A stretch of DNA of 64,000 bases, taken from assembly GCA_947652115.1 (NCBI GenBank), contig OX393563.1, positions 10,100,361-10,164,360 of the forward strand. Reading direction: 5' to 3'. The notes below the pieces were generated by a model that had not been told where the DNA came from, ran no database searches, and saw only the letters and a list, made by a program, of their open reading frames with translations. Source of the DNA: Blastomussa wellsi (taxonomy: Eukaryota > Cnidaria > Anthozoa > Scleractinia > Plerogyridae). Below are positions 52,001 to 62,812 of this stretch, in pieces; position 1 is the stretch's first letter, and every line of letters begins with the position of its first letter. A program made the translations under genes and the position numbers.

Positions 52001-55000
52001 AGAGTATTTTGCCAAAACCACAGGAAAGAAAATGACTATTGTTTTTCATGCTGTACTTGCGCCTCATTTCAAATTTGAAATGAATCAAGGAGACAGAATT
52101 TTCATGAGGTTTGGTGGAGCTTTTGGATGTTTCAATGAGAATGTTGTAGAGGTGCACCAAGAGAGGTAAGCCTGTTTAAAGGTCATGAAAAAAATGTGCT
52201 TGATGCATGTGGGTATTGTTCTGTTACAGACGAATAGAGAAATGAGGATTATTCTGCAGTGCGGTGCATTAAATTCAATTTATCTTATTCTTCAGAGAGG
52301 GAATGGTAACAGGGCTCAAAATTAACGCCCGCATACTCACAAAATGCGAGTGTTTTTTTAGATTTGCGAGGGAACATTTGCGAGTTAAAATGATCCGTGT
52401 CTCCAAAACATTTTTACGAAAGCTGTTTCACAAGAAATTCAAAAGAAAGTACGAACAAACTTTTTTATTTAGCTTTTCAACTCATTGCTTCAAAAGTATC
52501 AATAAGAATTTCTATTTTTTCCTAAAAATTTGCTAGTAGGAAAAACTGTCACTAGAAAGACTTTGCTAGTGGACTAAAAAGTTAAGTTTGAGCCCTGGTT
52601 AATGTAATTTTAATGTGGCTAAATGTAATTTAGGCGAGGTTAAACTCGAGTCAATGCTTGCCAGCGGTTGTATGTGTGAATCTGGGGTATCCCAAGGCTT
52701 TGCAGGGGCTCAGTACTTTTACAGGTTTCGTGTTGAGGTCAAGCCATTTGCTCGTGTTACCTTTTGCTAGCTGGGACATTGATAGCTTTTTGCTACCATC
52801 CCTCGTGGTAAGTATGGGTAAGTTTGATGATTTCTTTCCACTGACTTTTACTAAGTGTGACGGTGCCTGGTGGTTGCCGCTCACAGGGTTGTCATGGTTA
52901 TTGTTCATGCTCATGGGTGGCTCTCAGGGATTTCGTGCACCTTCCTCAAACTCATCTATTGGTGATGAGTTTAACAACATGATAGAAATAGCATCAAAGC
53001 AAAATCCAGAAAAGAACCGAGTCGCAAATATGGGATTCGAACTCATGACCCTCAGTAATCTATATCAGAGGGTTGTGGGTTCAAATCCCATCTGGGACTG
53101 GGATTTTTTTTATAGTTTTCCTTTGATGCTATTTCTATCATGTATTTCTCAGGGATGTAGCTAAGAAATTACAAAGCTGGCTGACCATTGTACTTGGAAA
53201 ATTTCTTTGAGTCTTAGTTTTGCTGGCCCTTAGCTATAGCTACATCCCTTATTTCTTAGAGTGCTCACTTTGGAGATTGGTTGGTCACATATTTGTATTT
53301 GTATTTTTACCTTTTTAAATTTTTAAAATCTTACAGGAATCCTATGATAACAGTACTTTCTAGTACTGGTGGGTTAATCCTGTTTAAAGATTCGTTTATT
53401 ATTATATTTATTATTATTATCTTTGATATGCCTTAACATAACTGCATGATGCAGTTTTGCATTATACGTACCAGTAATCATTTGACTGTGTAACTGTGCA
53501 ATACAGTTCCAGTCAAAGATCCACATTTCACCCTTAGCTTGTTCACCATAGTTGATAGAGTCTCCAGTAGCTCAGTGTTAAGAGCATCCAGCTAGATCAT
53601 GGCCAGAGGGTCGTGGGTTCAAATCCCATCTGGGACTCAGATGTTTTTTCTAGTTTTTCAAAGAAAAAACTCTGTCCTGCAGTCTGGCATGATGCCCAGG
53701 ATCTTGTATCTTCTGAAGATTCCTTTTAACTGTATGATACATGTAGTTTGGAAAGAATTAGACACTTGGCAAATTAATTTTCATAATCTACAGCAAGGGG
53801 TAAACTTTATGTTTGAGTTAGCAAAAGAAGTTGATGCCAACTCTGCTCCATGGTCCATCTGGAAATTCAATACCTTTTATTGGCTCAGGCATTCTCTGCA
53901 ATATTTTTAATCCATGGTAGTAATTTTGCACAACCTTTGTGATTCCATATTTTGGGTAAAATGGATTCATTGTCCTCTCAGGAATAACCCAATGTGGAGG
54001 GAGCTGTTGCCACATTTGCCCCAGAGCCTATAGCGGTTGACCCATTGACCTTTTGTTTCTCTGCAATACAACCCATTCTGTATATACTGCAGCTTCACAA
54101 TTTTGAGTGATTTAAAGTGCTACTATGATGAAATTTGGATGTCTCCAAACTAAGCCATATTAAAGCATTGCAGTAGTCGGCATGAGAAGAAAATTGCCGC
54201 TTACTTTTTTGAAATATCTTTTTCGTTACAGAGATATTCAAGTTTTTAAAATATGCAAATTAGCTAATTGATGACATCATAGACTCAACCAAATTTTAAT
54301 CAAATAAATGAAATGTTTGATTCTTTGCATCATGACTCTACTAGGTGAGTTGTGCAATATGCGATTAACAATTGTTACCATGGCAACATGCTGGGTCCCA
54401 GACCTCCCCAATGTTAAAGACTATTCTGGGCATTTGTGACCGTCAATTTTGATATTTCTCAATGACTCTAGATCTACATGATTTTGCAAGCATATTTATG
54501 TGTTAGGTGGGTTCTTTGGCCTGGTTTAATTTTTCTGGGCTAAAAATCACTCAAATACTGAAAACAGATTCGAGGGGACTGGAAACAAGATTTAGTTACA
54601 ACCATAGGTGTGTCACTAGAAGAACTATTACTGTACAAAATTCCAACTGTTCTGTAGAAACCTGACTGAGATAGCCCTATTTTTTTACTTGATATAAAAT
54701 GGGGTTGAGTAGATGACGTCACCAGTCTCCTAACTTGCATATTTTACCATTTTTTTAAGCTTTAATATCTCTGGAACTACTACAGATATTTGAAAACGGA
54801 AAACGGCATTTTTAATCTCACATGAAGCGCTGCACGATTCCCCTCAAAAAGCAAGGTGTAAAAAATTGATCGCAGTAGCACTTTGAGTATATGAAATAAT
54901 TCATATATGAACTGCAGATGAATTTCCAATTTAGGCAATTGGAATAAAGATGTCTGAAAAAATTCAGGACTTCAATGGTATTCAAACCCCTGACCTCTGC

Positions 55001-58000
55001 GAATACTGGTGTGATGCTCTACAAACTGAGCTGTCATGAAGCCACATGTTGGGAGCTGATTGACTGCGATGATCACTTCTTACTTTCATCAAATCTGCAG
55101 TTCATATTATATTTCTTATACTTAACATCATTTCACTCCCAACAGGAAAATATGAATTCAATAAATAGACCTCGCTCACAATAGCTCAGTTGGTAGCTAG
55201 AGGATTACAATGGTATTTGCGGAGGTCACATATTTTAATCACGTTGAAGTCCTTCATTTTTTCAGGCTTCTTTATTTCAAGTGCTTAAATTGGAAATTCA
55301 CTGCGATGATCACTTCTCACTTTCATCTACATCTGCAGTTCACATATGAATCATAGTTCACTCCTCATGGAAAAATATGAACTCAATAAATTGACCTCGC
55401 TCGTAATATGTGTGGCGTCATAGCTCAGTTGGTAGAGCATTGCACTGGTAATTGCAGAGGCCACAGGTTCAGATCCTGTTGGAGCTCTGAATTTTTTCAG
55501 CCTTCTTTATTTCAATTGGTTAAATTGGCAATTCACTGCGATGATCACTTCACACTTTCAATTTTGAGTGTATTATCATTCTTCAGCTCAGATCATATCT
55601 CATCCAGTCGTTAGTCTGAGGTAAGGTCACAAGTGAAGTATTTAGTTACATAGCATTCAACCTCATCATGTAGACTTTTTGGCTTTGCCTTCTTGAGGGG
55701 ACCAAGACTTTGAATCAGCTATACACAAGAAGTAACGATCGGTGGCCAAGTGAGTCTTATCCTGCAGCACACTGGAAGCTTGTCTGTTAGCCTGGCAGCA
55801 AACTATTGGAGTAATGTCTTGTGTTATGCCTCTACCTTAAATCTCATTCTTGTCAAGAACTCTGCCCAGTGTTCAGGTGCCCATGTGATAGGCAACACCT
55901 CTTTTTTTGATTTGGGCACATCAATCTTCTTGTCACAAGTCATGCCTCACCAGATGGTTGTTTTTGCACAAGGACTGCACCATGTTCAAAACTGCGCATG
56001 CTTGCATTTGATGAGCTTGTGGCATAAAAAAGCATTAAAGAGCATCAGGTACCATACTGCTTTACAATGGCATAATTTATCTCAGATCTGCATGAACAAT
56101 TACCAGGGGAAGACATATCCATGATGGACTGCCTTGACATTGTTCATTCCTTAACCCATTGACTCCTACACCGGCGGTAACTGGCTGTGACCAAAATACC
56201 AAAAATAGGACTCCCATTTACCCCAGTTCTGCAGGTGGGAAATAGCTTTCCAGTGATACCCAGATGATATTGATTGGGTAAATGGGGCTTGAAATATGCA
56301 TGAAAACACTTAGAAATTTCCCTCAAAAATAAGGAGGAAACTTTCCCTCACTTACCCTTGGCTACTCCATGTTAAGTATTTCCCGTCTTATTGATGCTTT
56401 CTTGGCAATTCTTGAATTGAAAGCAAGCCCAGTAAAAGACCAACAAATGCATAAAAAAGATACGAAAAAAGGCGAATTGAAAAGCAAGAAAAAATAATAA
56501 AGAAATCGAAAGTCTAAAGAGGTGGGTCACCTTCTTGTCCAACCATCTCAAAATTTTGATTGGTGCGCATGCCCGAGCTAAAATGTTGTTAAATGCGATG
56601 CTAGTGAAAAACCGGGAATGTCTTTATTTTGCAAATGCATTTTGGAGAGAGTTGAAGGAAAAGCCTGCTCTGTGTCTGTTCTCATTTAACTTGAAACCAA
56701 AATTCCTCATGGAATAAATTGATGAACCTGTTTTTGAAAGTAACCAGGTCGCGTATATAGTTGTCTGCTCGTGGGGGTCTTCACTCACAGGTTAAGCTAT
56801 TAATAGCCAAAAGCCCCACTGTCATTTCATTGAGTTTTTGGAAACTTTATTTTTTTTTCGGATAAAATTTCAAATTCTGGTTTCTATTTCTCCTTGGAGG
56901 AAGCAGGATCTTCTTTAGAAATTTCCAGCTTCTCTGTTGTTCTGGTGAATGAGTCATGCTTAAAACTGTTTAGATTGTGCAGCACACACATGTGCAGTGT
57001 GACAGGCCAATCTGATTTGATTGCAGCTAGTAGGAAGGTCTGACCTCTGACATCATAGCCAGCATAATAATATGCTGTGTGGATCTTGCCGATACAGTAC
57101 ATTAATACAATAATATTAACGATTTTGCTTTGCACCTTATTACTTCCAGGTCATAATTTGCTTGATTTTGTTAGGAAAAAGAAAAACAGTTTGTACTGTC
57201 GAATGGTGTCAATTTGTTTTTATACTGATAAAGATGAAACGATCAAATTAAATGACACACGTGTGGGACAAAGAAAAATCTGAGTCCTCAGCAGGATTCC
57301 AGCCCATGATCTCCCAGATACTTGCTGGGCATTCTAAATACCAACTGAGCTATGAGAATTCTTGGTGACCTTATAAGGCCATTTCATACTGTTATCAGTA
57401 TTTTAGTTTTAAAGCAGAGTTGATTCTAAGCAATCCCTTAAGTAATGTTTAATAAACAAGCAGTTACGCCTCGTGTTTTAAACCCGATAAAAGACATGCT
57501 GTGAGTTTTTTGAACAGCTTCAGAAACATTTGTGCTAGATCAATCTATTCATTTGTAGAACAATCCTTGGGTTCATTATTTATTACATTTTTCAGGATAA
57601 AATTGGCTGTAAAATTTAGCTGTGTATAAAGACACTCATTAATCATTCATTTCTTTTGTATTTCCTTTGTGAATAATTAATGAGTTTTGAAGTTTTGTTA
57701 ATAAGCTAATTACAGAAGGTGGGAGTGGGTTGGGAAACTAGTCCCCATAATGTCTGCAGTTACACAGAGTGATCTATATCATTTGGATCCAGGGTCCTGG
57801 AAAATGATTTTATCCTGGTTAAAGCAAAGCTCTTGGTACCATGTGTCTATGTTTCTCGCAAAGTCCCCTACAAGTATATTGTATGGAAGGCAAAAAGAAA
57901 GGATTCAAAAGAAAAAGAGAAGTACTTGTGGGAATACTTAGTTGGCTGGGGAGCTATGAAGAACAGATGCCTTCAAATACCAGAAGACAGATGCCAAACT

Positions 58001-61000
58001 GGAGGTACTATATATATGTTTTGCATTATGTTTCTATCTGCTGAAACTTTTATAGCTGGTGCGCACAAGTTTCTGGCTGTGTATGTGATGCCAATGAAAG
58101 AATGCTAACATTCTTTTATATTTTTAAAAAATTATTTTTTTCCTTAGCAGTGTGGCACCAGTATGATGACACTATTTTTAGTTCACCCACCTGGTTTCAA
58201 AGTGCTCGCAACAAGATGCCATTTTTGAAGAGCATGGATTCTGCTGATGGAAGGAAAATTGCGACTTGGGCCATGCTACCTCGCTGGGAAGGTTTCACAG
58301 TAGATGAAGTGAACACATGTATGACTGCCTGGGAGGCAGTAAAGGTTGTAGGTGATGTAGCTTACTGCATGACACAAACTTTGGTGGAGGAAGATGGGCG
58401 CCATGCAAGAAATGTTCCACATCAATATAACTTCAGCAGAGTAAGTCAAATTGTACACTTTCTTCTGAGATTATTTTAAGCAAATGAATGATGTGAACAT
58501 CTTTGAACTTCAAAACAATCAAAGGTTGACTTGTCACTATCAATCTGTCATATTTTATGTTACATATATACAGAACTTGCCTTCAGTGTTTTTGCCAGTA
58601 GTTTTCGTGTTAGATCTTTAAGTTTGATTTTGCTACATTTTATATTTTGTTGTGCCATAAGATATTCAGTTTATATAATCACTGAGTGAGTTTAATTCAT
58701 CTAGCATCTATATATGGGCACCTTAATTCTTTCAATGATTTGGCTACTTATTCAGCTTAATGAAATCTTTATTGTAAAGTAAAGTAATTAACTGGGGATC
58801 TCCACTTTGAAGCTTATCTACATCATTCAGGGTATTAATTTATCAATATAGCCTGGGTTATAATCAACTTGTTGATATATATATATATATATAGGGGTAA
58901 GTTACAATATACAGCAATCTAAGATTTACTACAATATCTGGAAGCAGTAAACAATTTAGACATCTTGGTATTAATTAATTATTCATCTTGTTGAAAATGC
59001 AAAATTTATGCTTTTGCGTAAGGTTGTAAAAAGTACTTTCTTCAGATGCCCTTAAACATCATCTCTTTGTTTTCCTTTTTAGATTTTGAGAGACTTTTTT
59101 AAATCAAAGATGGAGAAGAATGCTTTGCCTCAACCAGTGGAAGATGAAAAGAAAAAGATTCCTCCCTTGGTTTCATCAGTAGCAATTGTGCACAGTGTTG
59201 TTGCACACAAAGTGCCTCTCGATCCAGAAGACTATGCAAGGCTGTTCTTCTCATTGATTCTCCACTCAGAGCCAAAAGAGCAATCTTGTACTGCATTCGA
59301 AAGGCTTCTTAAGCACTTTCCTACTGATCAGTGGCAGTGAGTTCTTTTTCTTTCATTAAGGGCCCATTACAATATCTTTTTGGGCCATTGCAAGGGAAAA
59401 TTTGGTTGGCTGTAACTTGACTTAGCATTGTTTCATGGAACTAATGTCATCGGGGCACGCCCAATGTCACATGACCCATAAGGAAGGCAAAGAGATAATT
59501 ATGGTATTGCTTGTATGTGCTTTTTAACAGACTTGAGAAGATTTCCAATGATCAATACAATATTATAATAATAACCCAATTATGGACGCATTTTGATCGG
59601 TTCCTACCTGTGATTTAGGGCACACCTGTGAATTACGGCACACACACTGATCACGTGGGAGGCGCGGGATAGCCAAATGGTTTATTGTGCTGGACTCTGG
59701 ATCTGACAGTCTGGGTTCAAGCCGCTGTCGGGGCACTGCATTGTGTTTTCAGGCGAGACACTTTACTCTCACAGTGCCTCACAGGTGTATAAATGGGTAC
59801 CCATGAATTAATGCTGGGGGGATCCTGCGATGGACTAGTATCCCATCCAGGGGGAGTAGAAATACTCCCTGTCGCTTCATGCTAATTAGGAAACCGGGAT
59901 AAGCTCAGGCCTGATAGGCCACTAGGCTCATATGCAGTCTTTATCTTATTACCATAATTATGATGTTTGTATGTGGTTTCTTTATTGTATAAAACAGATA
60001 CATGTAGATGCCAATTGTTGCCTTGTGTTTGCTAGATCACAGAGGATGCCAAAATGTGGTTAAGAACATCAGTGACATATTTGGCTATCGCTTTGTGTTC
60101 CCGTTTTTTGTTCTTACCACATTTTGACATCAGTTATCTATTGCTGAACAGACATAGAGCAACATGGAATTTACTTGTTAATTGCTTTACTAAACACTTC
60201 ACTGTATTTATACACCAGTACAGCATAAGCTAAAGAGTATTATATAAAAAAAGTATTTTTCGTGTACTTTTATTTACGCAATTATTGTAATTGTACACAG
60301 TTAGAATGATGGCTCACCTGCTTTACTAACTCAATAGAGGTAAAGGTAACAATATTGTGACTATTTAGGAATCTTGGTGAAGCCATTCAGGCCATTTCCA
60401 GACATGTGGTCAAGACTCACCCTAACCTTCATGACTGGTTGTTTGCTGTGCCATTGGTTCACTTCCTGACCCAGGTTTCACAGCCTTTCAGCAATTCTGT
60501 GTTACTCATGGAGCAACCTAAAAATAAAGACGACACATGGTGGGGTGCAAATGGATTTGATACAAAATCTGTGAGAGAAAAGACTTTTACAGAGAACAGG
60601 TAGAGATAAGTGCACCTAACCCCGAAACATTTTTTTTTGCTAAAAAAATCTTTGCACCAGTTTGAAACGTATTGCACCTTTCGTTTCTCCTTTTCACCAA
60701 ATAATTTCTGACTATTTATAGCATTCAAAAATTACGAAAACTTGTGCATCATTTGTTCCATGACTGAGTCATAAGGGGCGTGGGATTTTTTTCCTGATAT
60801 GACATCGCAAACTGATTTGCATCACATCAAGTCTTTGTAAAAATGCATGCAAATCAGTTTGTGAAGTCATAATTATCAGGAATAGACCCACGCCCCTTAT
60901 GACTTGGTCGTGGAACAAATGATGCACAAGTTTTCGAAACTTTTGAATGCTATAAATAGTCAGAATTCGGTAAAAAGGAGAAACGAAAGGTGCAATGCGT

Positions 61001-62423
61001 TTCGAAAAAGTGCAATGGTTTATTTTAGTGAAAAAATATTTTGGGGTTAGGTGCACTTTAAGAGGCAATAAGCAATTTTTATGTGCACTGTAGCATGAAT
61101 TAATTCTGATTGTCCATATAAACGAAAGTGTTCCATGCTGGGGTTCTTTGGAGAATGGCTAGATCAGAACATATCTAGTATTTCAAAGAAATTTCCATAC
61201 AATTGTATAGAAACTTCTGCATTTTAGGTTGTAAGAAATATAAATTCTGACTTTAAAACCAAAATTTGTGTGCACGTGAGGGCATGTACCGTCTTCACAT
61301 CCCATTTGTGTTCTTAGTAAGATTGGACCATGTGTCAGAGCGACTTTCAACCAAAACCAAAGCAATCACTCTGGCCAATCACAATGGGCACAAATAATCC
61401 AGAGAAAAACTCAAAGTAATTACACATAACCAATGCGAAACACACAAGCCACAATTGGTTTTGGTTTTACTTCTGTTTGTCGAAAAAGTGGTGAGAGAGT
61501 TTTAAACCAATCACTGAGCATAGTAATGCAAAACCCAAGCAATTTGCTGATTACTTTCGACATGCTCTCAATTGAAAACTGCTCTAGTTGCTAATGCTTA
61601 CAGAAGATAGAGAATTTCAAACCATTCCCTGAAAGTGTTTATGGCCACTTAGCAAGAGGTTATATAATGATGACTGTTTTGATGATCATAAATTGAGTAA
61701 TTTCATTTTCTTTTGTTGTTGTCTCAGCTGTCCATCCTTGTTGCTAAAAATGATGTACCCTTTGTTTGAACTGGATCCCCTCTTCAGAAGAACATTTCTT
61801 CTTGTAATTCCATGTCGAAAATATGGGAAAATTGCTTCCTCTGGAAAGTTTGCACCTGTGGAAATATACACTACCCTTGCCAGATGTTTAAACGATAAGA
61901 GTTACATATTAGAAGAAGAGGTACATTTGTGTTTTCTATTTATATTTGTGTCAACTGCTTTTGCAACATGCATCAACCTTCACTCAGATTTTGAACATTT
62001 GTGGTTACGGTCACTGGTCAATTCAGGTTGGAAGATGTGAGAGTTTCTGATATTTTCTATTAATTGGCATGAAGGGTGTGTTACCTTCCCACGTTTAGAA
62101 TTAATGTTTTAGTGTAATTATACAGTACAAATGATTGTATGCCTATAGCTTCATATTCTTTCAAAAGAGTGAGATTATACAGAAAATCAATTTCCTCCCA
62201 CAAAAGAGCATATGCAGTTGTAGGAGTTAACTATTTTGTCAAAGGAATTGCTACCTGGATAGATTTATGTGATCATGCATGAGTTTTTTTATATAAATTA
62301 AGGTCTGTCAGATCAGTTAATTCAGGATTCTACCAAATTGTTTTTGCAGAGGGATGCTATTGCTACGACCCTAAATGTAATACGGAAGGATGTCAAGGCA
62401 ACCAGCGAAATGAAAGCCAAAGA
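40015..62423 (+). CDS. RNF213: RNF213-like E3 ligase, N-terminal part (gene continues past window)
   Basis: RNF213 (mysterin) is a giant dynein-like AAA+ ATPase and E3 ubiquitin ligase active in innate defence and lipid-droplet control. Exons: 40015-40414, 45775-46035, 49785-50047 (or 50041), 50521-50657, 51839-52165, 57793-58004, 58151-58440 (or from 58148), 59083-59336, 60369-60599, 61728-61920 and 62350-62423. The phases agree throughout; about 880 residues are in view (human: about 5200). The N-terminal zinc ribbon is CSHCNNTALGENHAYCYECG. A long acidic and Lys-rich linker follows. The CBM20-like domain, at about 418-520, has TIVFHAVLAPHFKFEMNQGD, MRFGGAFGCFNENVVEVHQE and YKYIVWKAK. The family N-arm includes LPRWEGFTVDEVNTCMTAWE, DWLFAVPLVHFLTQ and YPLFELDPLFRRTFLLVIPC. 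AAA+ and RING domains are not reached. Introns 1 and 2 (5.4 and 3.7 kb) are filled with mobile DNA. Confidence 0.88.
41559..41873. repeat. Two adjacent palindromic MITE-like units
   Basis: Unit 1 (about 41577-41745) has the arms cataatacgtcttgtttgcc / ggcaaacaaggtgtattat and caaaattttgcataa / ttatgcaaaactttg. Unit 2 (41773-41868) has the arms atatcccacttgtgacttga / tcaagtcacttgtgggatat around gtatacaca/tgtgtatac. Both are in intron 1 of the RNF213-like gene. Confidence 0.85.
42014..42175 (+). repeat. AT-rich microsatellites (AAT)n
   Basis: aat/ata repeats cluster at 42014-42060 and 42130-42175, with an AT-rich segment between. Confidence 0.9.
42657..42846. repeat. 190-bp foldback
   Basis: The outer arms are ccttattccaaaatggc / ggccattttggaataagg. 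The inner arms are attggcccttcttgcc / ggcaacaagggccaact. It is in intron 1 of the RNF213-like gene. Confidence 0.85.
43755..44464 (+). repeat. Left arm of 710-bp inverted repeat (PIF1-fragment element)
   Basis: This is the reverse complement of 44899-45611 along its whole length, at high but imperfect identity. Examples: gggagcccatacaagcagtg / cactgcttgtatgggccccc at the outer ends and tcttccaagatcgaag / tcgatcttggaaga at the inner ends. It contains the module gacggatttccggcttttgt, shared with 9806-9842. The minus strand has a 74-codon open stretch (PRKEASTFQFIW...), mirrored by one in the other arm. Confidence 0.92.
44465..44898 (+). pseudogene. PIF1-like helicase fragment in the palindrome's spacer
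   Basis: The 434-bp spacer codes, from about 44647, NEALDIVERGRNLLVTGQAG and TGKS, the Walker A of PIF1-family helicases. Just upstream, in another frame, is SKLTSEQ, the usual lead-in. After TGKS a further frame change continues as VQTMYDRLKDQGKNVKIVCV and SGIAGSVY, matching the family region after motif I. At least two frameshifts break it within 70 codons. It is a remnant; no other helicase motif is present. PIF1-like genes are carried by Helitrons and some other elements, but no Helitron end is visible. Confidence 0.75.
44899..45611 (-). repeat. Right arm of 710-bp inverted repeat
   Basis: This is the mirror of 43755-44464. On the plus strand it has an open stretch from 45242 (PLKEASTSQFIWHSIWEPGD, then PSYNVKQQSTQNPPNRSNSP). 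It ends about 160 bp before RNF213-like exon 2 (45775). The open frame is an incidental continuation and does not match a family I know. Confidence 0.92.
46301..46500. other. Assembly gap of 200 N
   Basis: A run of exactly 200 N. The round length suggests a placeholder, so the true distance is unknown. It lies inside the DNA transposon 46122-48962. Confidence 0.99.
47380..47652 (+). repeat. Diverged minisatellite, period 42-49 bp
   Basis: The core ccaatagcaagat.tcagaacgcaataacaaaa...caggt recurs at about 47413, 47455, 47504, 47553, 47595 and 47636. It lies inside the 2.84-kb transposon. Confidence 0.8.
51278..51395 (+). repeat. Dispersed repeat, copy 2
   Basis: Matches 18455-18575 (aatgcccacgatcaa, aggagaactg, cagtgaaccaccga, aactggtctaagatcagc). 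It is followed at about 51467 by cctgatgaaggctag. Confidence 0.65.
52309..52600. mobile_element. MITE with TIR AGGGCTCAAA
   Basis: aacagggctcaaaattaac on the left and gttaagtttgagccctggtt on the right are inverse over about 19 bp. The 290-bp inner sequence is non-coding. It is in RNF213-like intron 5. Confidence 0.82.
52978..53143. repeat. Foldback built from two inverted SINE 3' halves
   Basis: The arms catgatagaaatagcatcaa and ttgatgctatttctatcatg (with a short offset) enclose, on the left, gggattcgaactcatgaccc (minus-strand box B) and, on the right, gggttgtgggttcaaatccc (plus-strand box B). No box A is present. The right half matches the SINE at 53559-53660. Confidence 0.75.
53559..53665 (+). 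mobile_element. tRNA-derived SINE, family C
   Basis: The box A-like tagctcagtgttaagagc is followed by box B gggttcaaatccc and then tctgggactcagatgttttt. It is not a functional tRNA, because the D-loop and anticodon arm are irregular. Confidence 0.72.
54114..54885. mobile_element. MITE with TIR AAAGTGCTACT
   Basis: aaagtgctactatgatga on the left is matched by tgatcgcagtagcacttt on the right; about 770 bp, non-coding. It is in RNF213-like intron 5, next to a SINE cluster. Confidence 0.78.
54893..55085 (-). mobile_element. tRNA-derived SINE, family A, minus strand
   Basis: On the minus strand: gcttcatgacagctcagttt, then a degraded box B in cagaggtcaggggtttgaa, then cctgaattttttcagac. It is preceded by tatatgaaataattcatat, as is the copy at 25960-26180. 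Confidence 0.75.
55174..55400 (+). mobile_element. tRNA-derived SINE, family A, plus strand, decayed
   Basis: aatagctcagttggtagcta is followed by gcggaggtcac, a poor box B, cattttttcaggcttcttta and tgcgatgatcacttctcact. It is the middle member of a three-copy cluster. Confidence 0.7.
55405..55620 (+). mobile_element. tRNA-derived SINE, family A, plus strand, best preserved
   Basis: Box A tagctcagttggtag is at 55421-55435 and box B ggttcagatcc at 55466-55476, then gaattttttcagccttcttt and tgcgatgatcacttcacact. The acceptor arms do not pair, which rules out a normal tRNA gene. Confidence 0.8.
56151..56500. mobile_element. MITE-like element, second copy of the 30973 family
   Basis: Starts ttaacccattgactccta and shares with 30973-31506, in order, ttccagtgatacccagat, acttacccttggct, gcaagcccagtaaaagacca and gataagaaaa-like segments. 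I see no right TIR, so it is probably truncated. Confidence 0.65.
57280..57362 (-). mobile_element. tRNA-derived SINE fragment, minus strand
   Basis: On the minus strand: tcatagctcagttggtattt, then gagatcatgggctggaatcc. These are box A and a weak box B. It is about 430 bp before RNF213-like exon 6. Confidence 0.65.
59661..59950 (+). mobile_element. tRNA-derived SINE, family B, near full length
   Basis: It starts with a tRNA-like head (gatagccaaatggtttattg; tctgggttcaagccgctgtc). The body follows: aggtgtataaatgggtaccc, gatggactagtatcccatcc, gtcgcttcatgctaattagg and ctgataggccactaggctc. The inverse of the body is at 33995-34175. It is in RNF213-like intron 8. Confidence 0.82.
60610..61056. mobile_element. 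447-bp foldback element directly after a splice donor
   Basis: The arms are about 215 bp and run from gtgcacctaaccccgaaaca on the left to aatattttggggttaggtgc on the right. Internal mirrored blocks include gtgcatcatttgttcca / tggaacaaatgatgcac and ataaggggcgtggg / cccacgccccttat. The donor of RNF213-like exon 9 is at 60600, nine bases before the left arm. Confidence 0.9.
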
Positions 62424-62812
62424 GTAAAGATCTTTTAACACCTATGTGCATTTTTATTACTCCGAAGCTAATTAGTAGTTTGGAGGTCTGTTTTTGTAAG
62501 CTGTTTTAGTCATTCCTGTTATGACCCATGGATACTCCCAGGAAAGAGGCATTGAAATGACATTCATTATATTTGCTGGGCTAGTAATTTTAGGTATCCT
62601 TTAATGGTTTTGAATTACTTTGAAGTCATTTTGACTCTAGCTTGCTTTTAAAAATTATGAAAATATTTTCAACTTGGAGTATCTTTACTCCGACCTGCAA
62701 AATGAAGCTACTTCGAAGCAAGCATTTTGTTAAGTTGCAATATAACAGTTTTATAGTATCCACTAAACTGTGGGCGAAGATTGGTCATATGGGGAATGAT
62801 GTGTCATTGGGG

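Noticed and set aside
51825..52160. 111-codon minus-strand open frame
   Set aside because: Antisense to RNF213-like exon 5.
55405..55485. Possible tRNA gene on the plus strand
   Set aside because: Same SINE family; the acceptor stem is missing.
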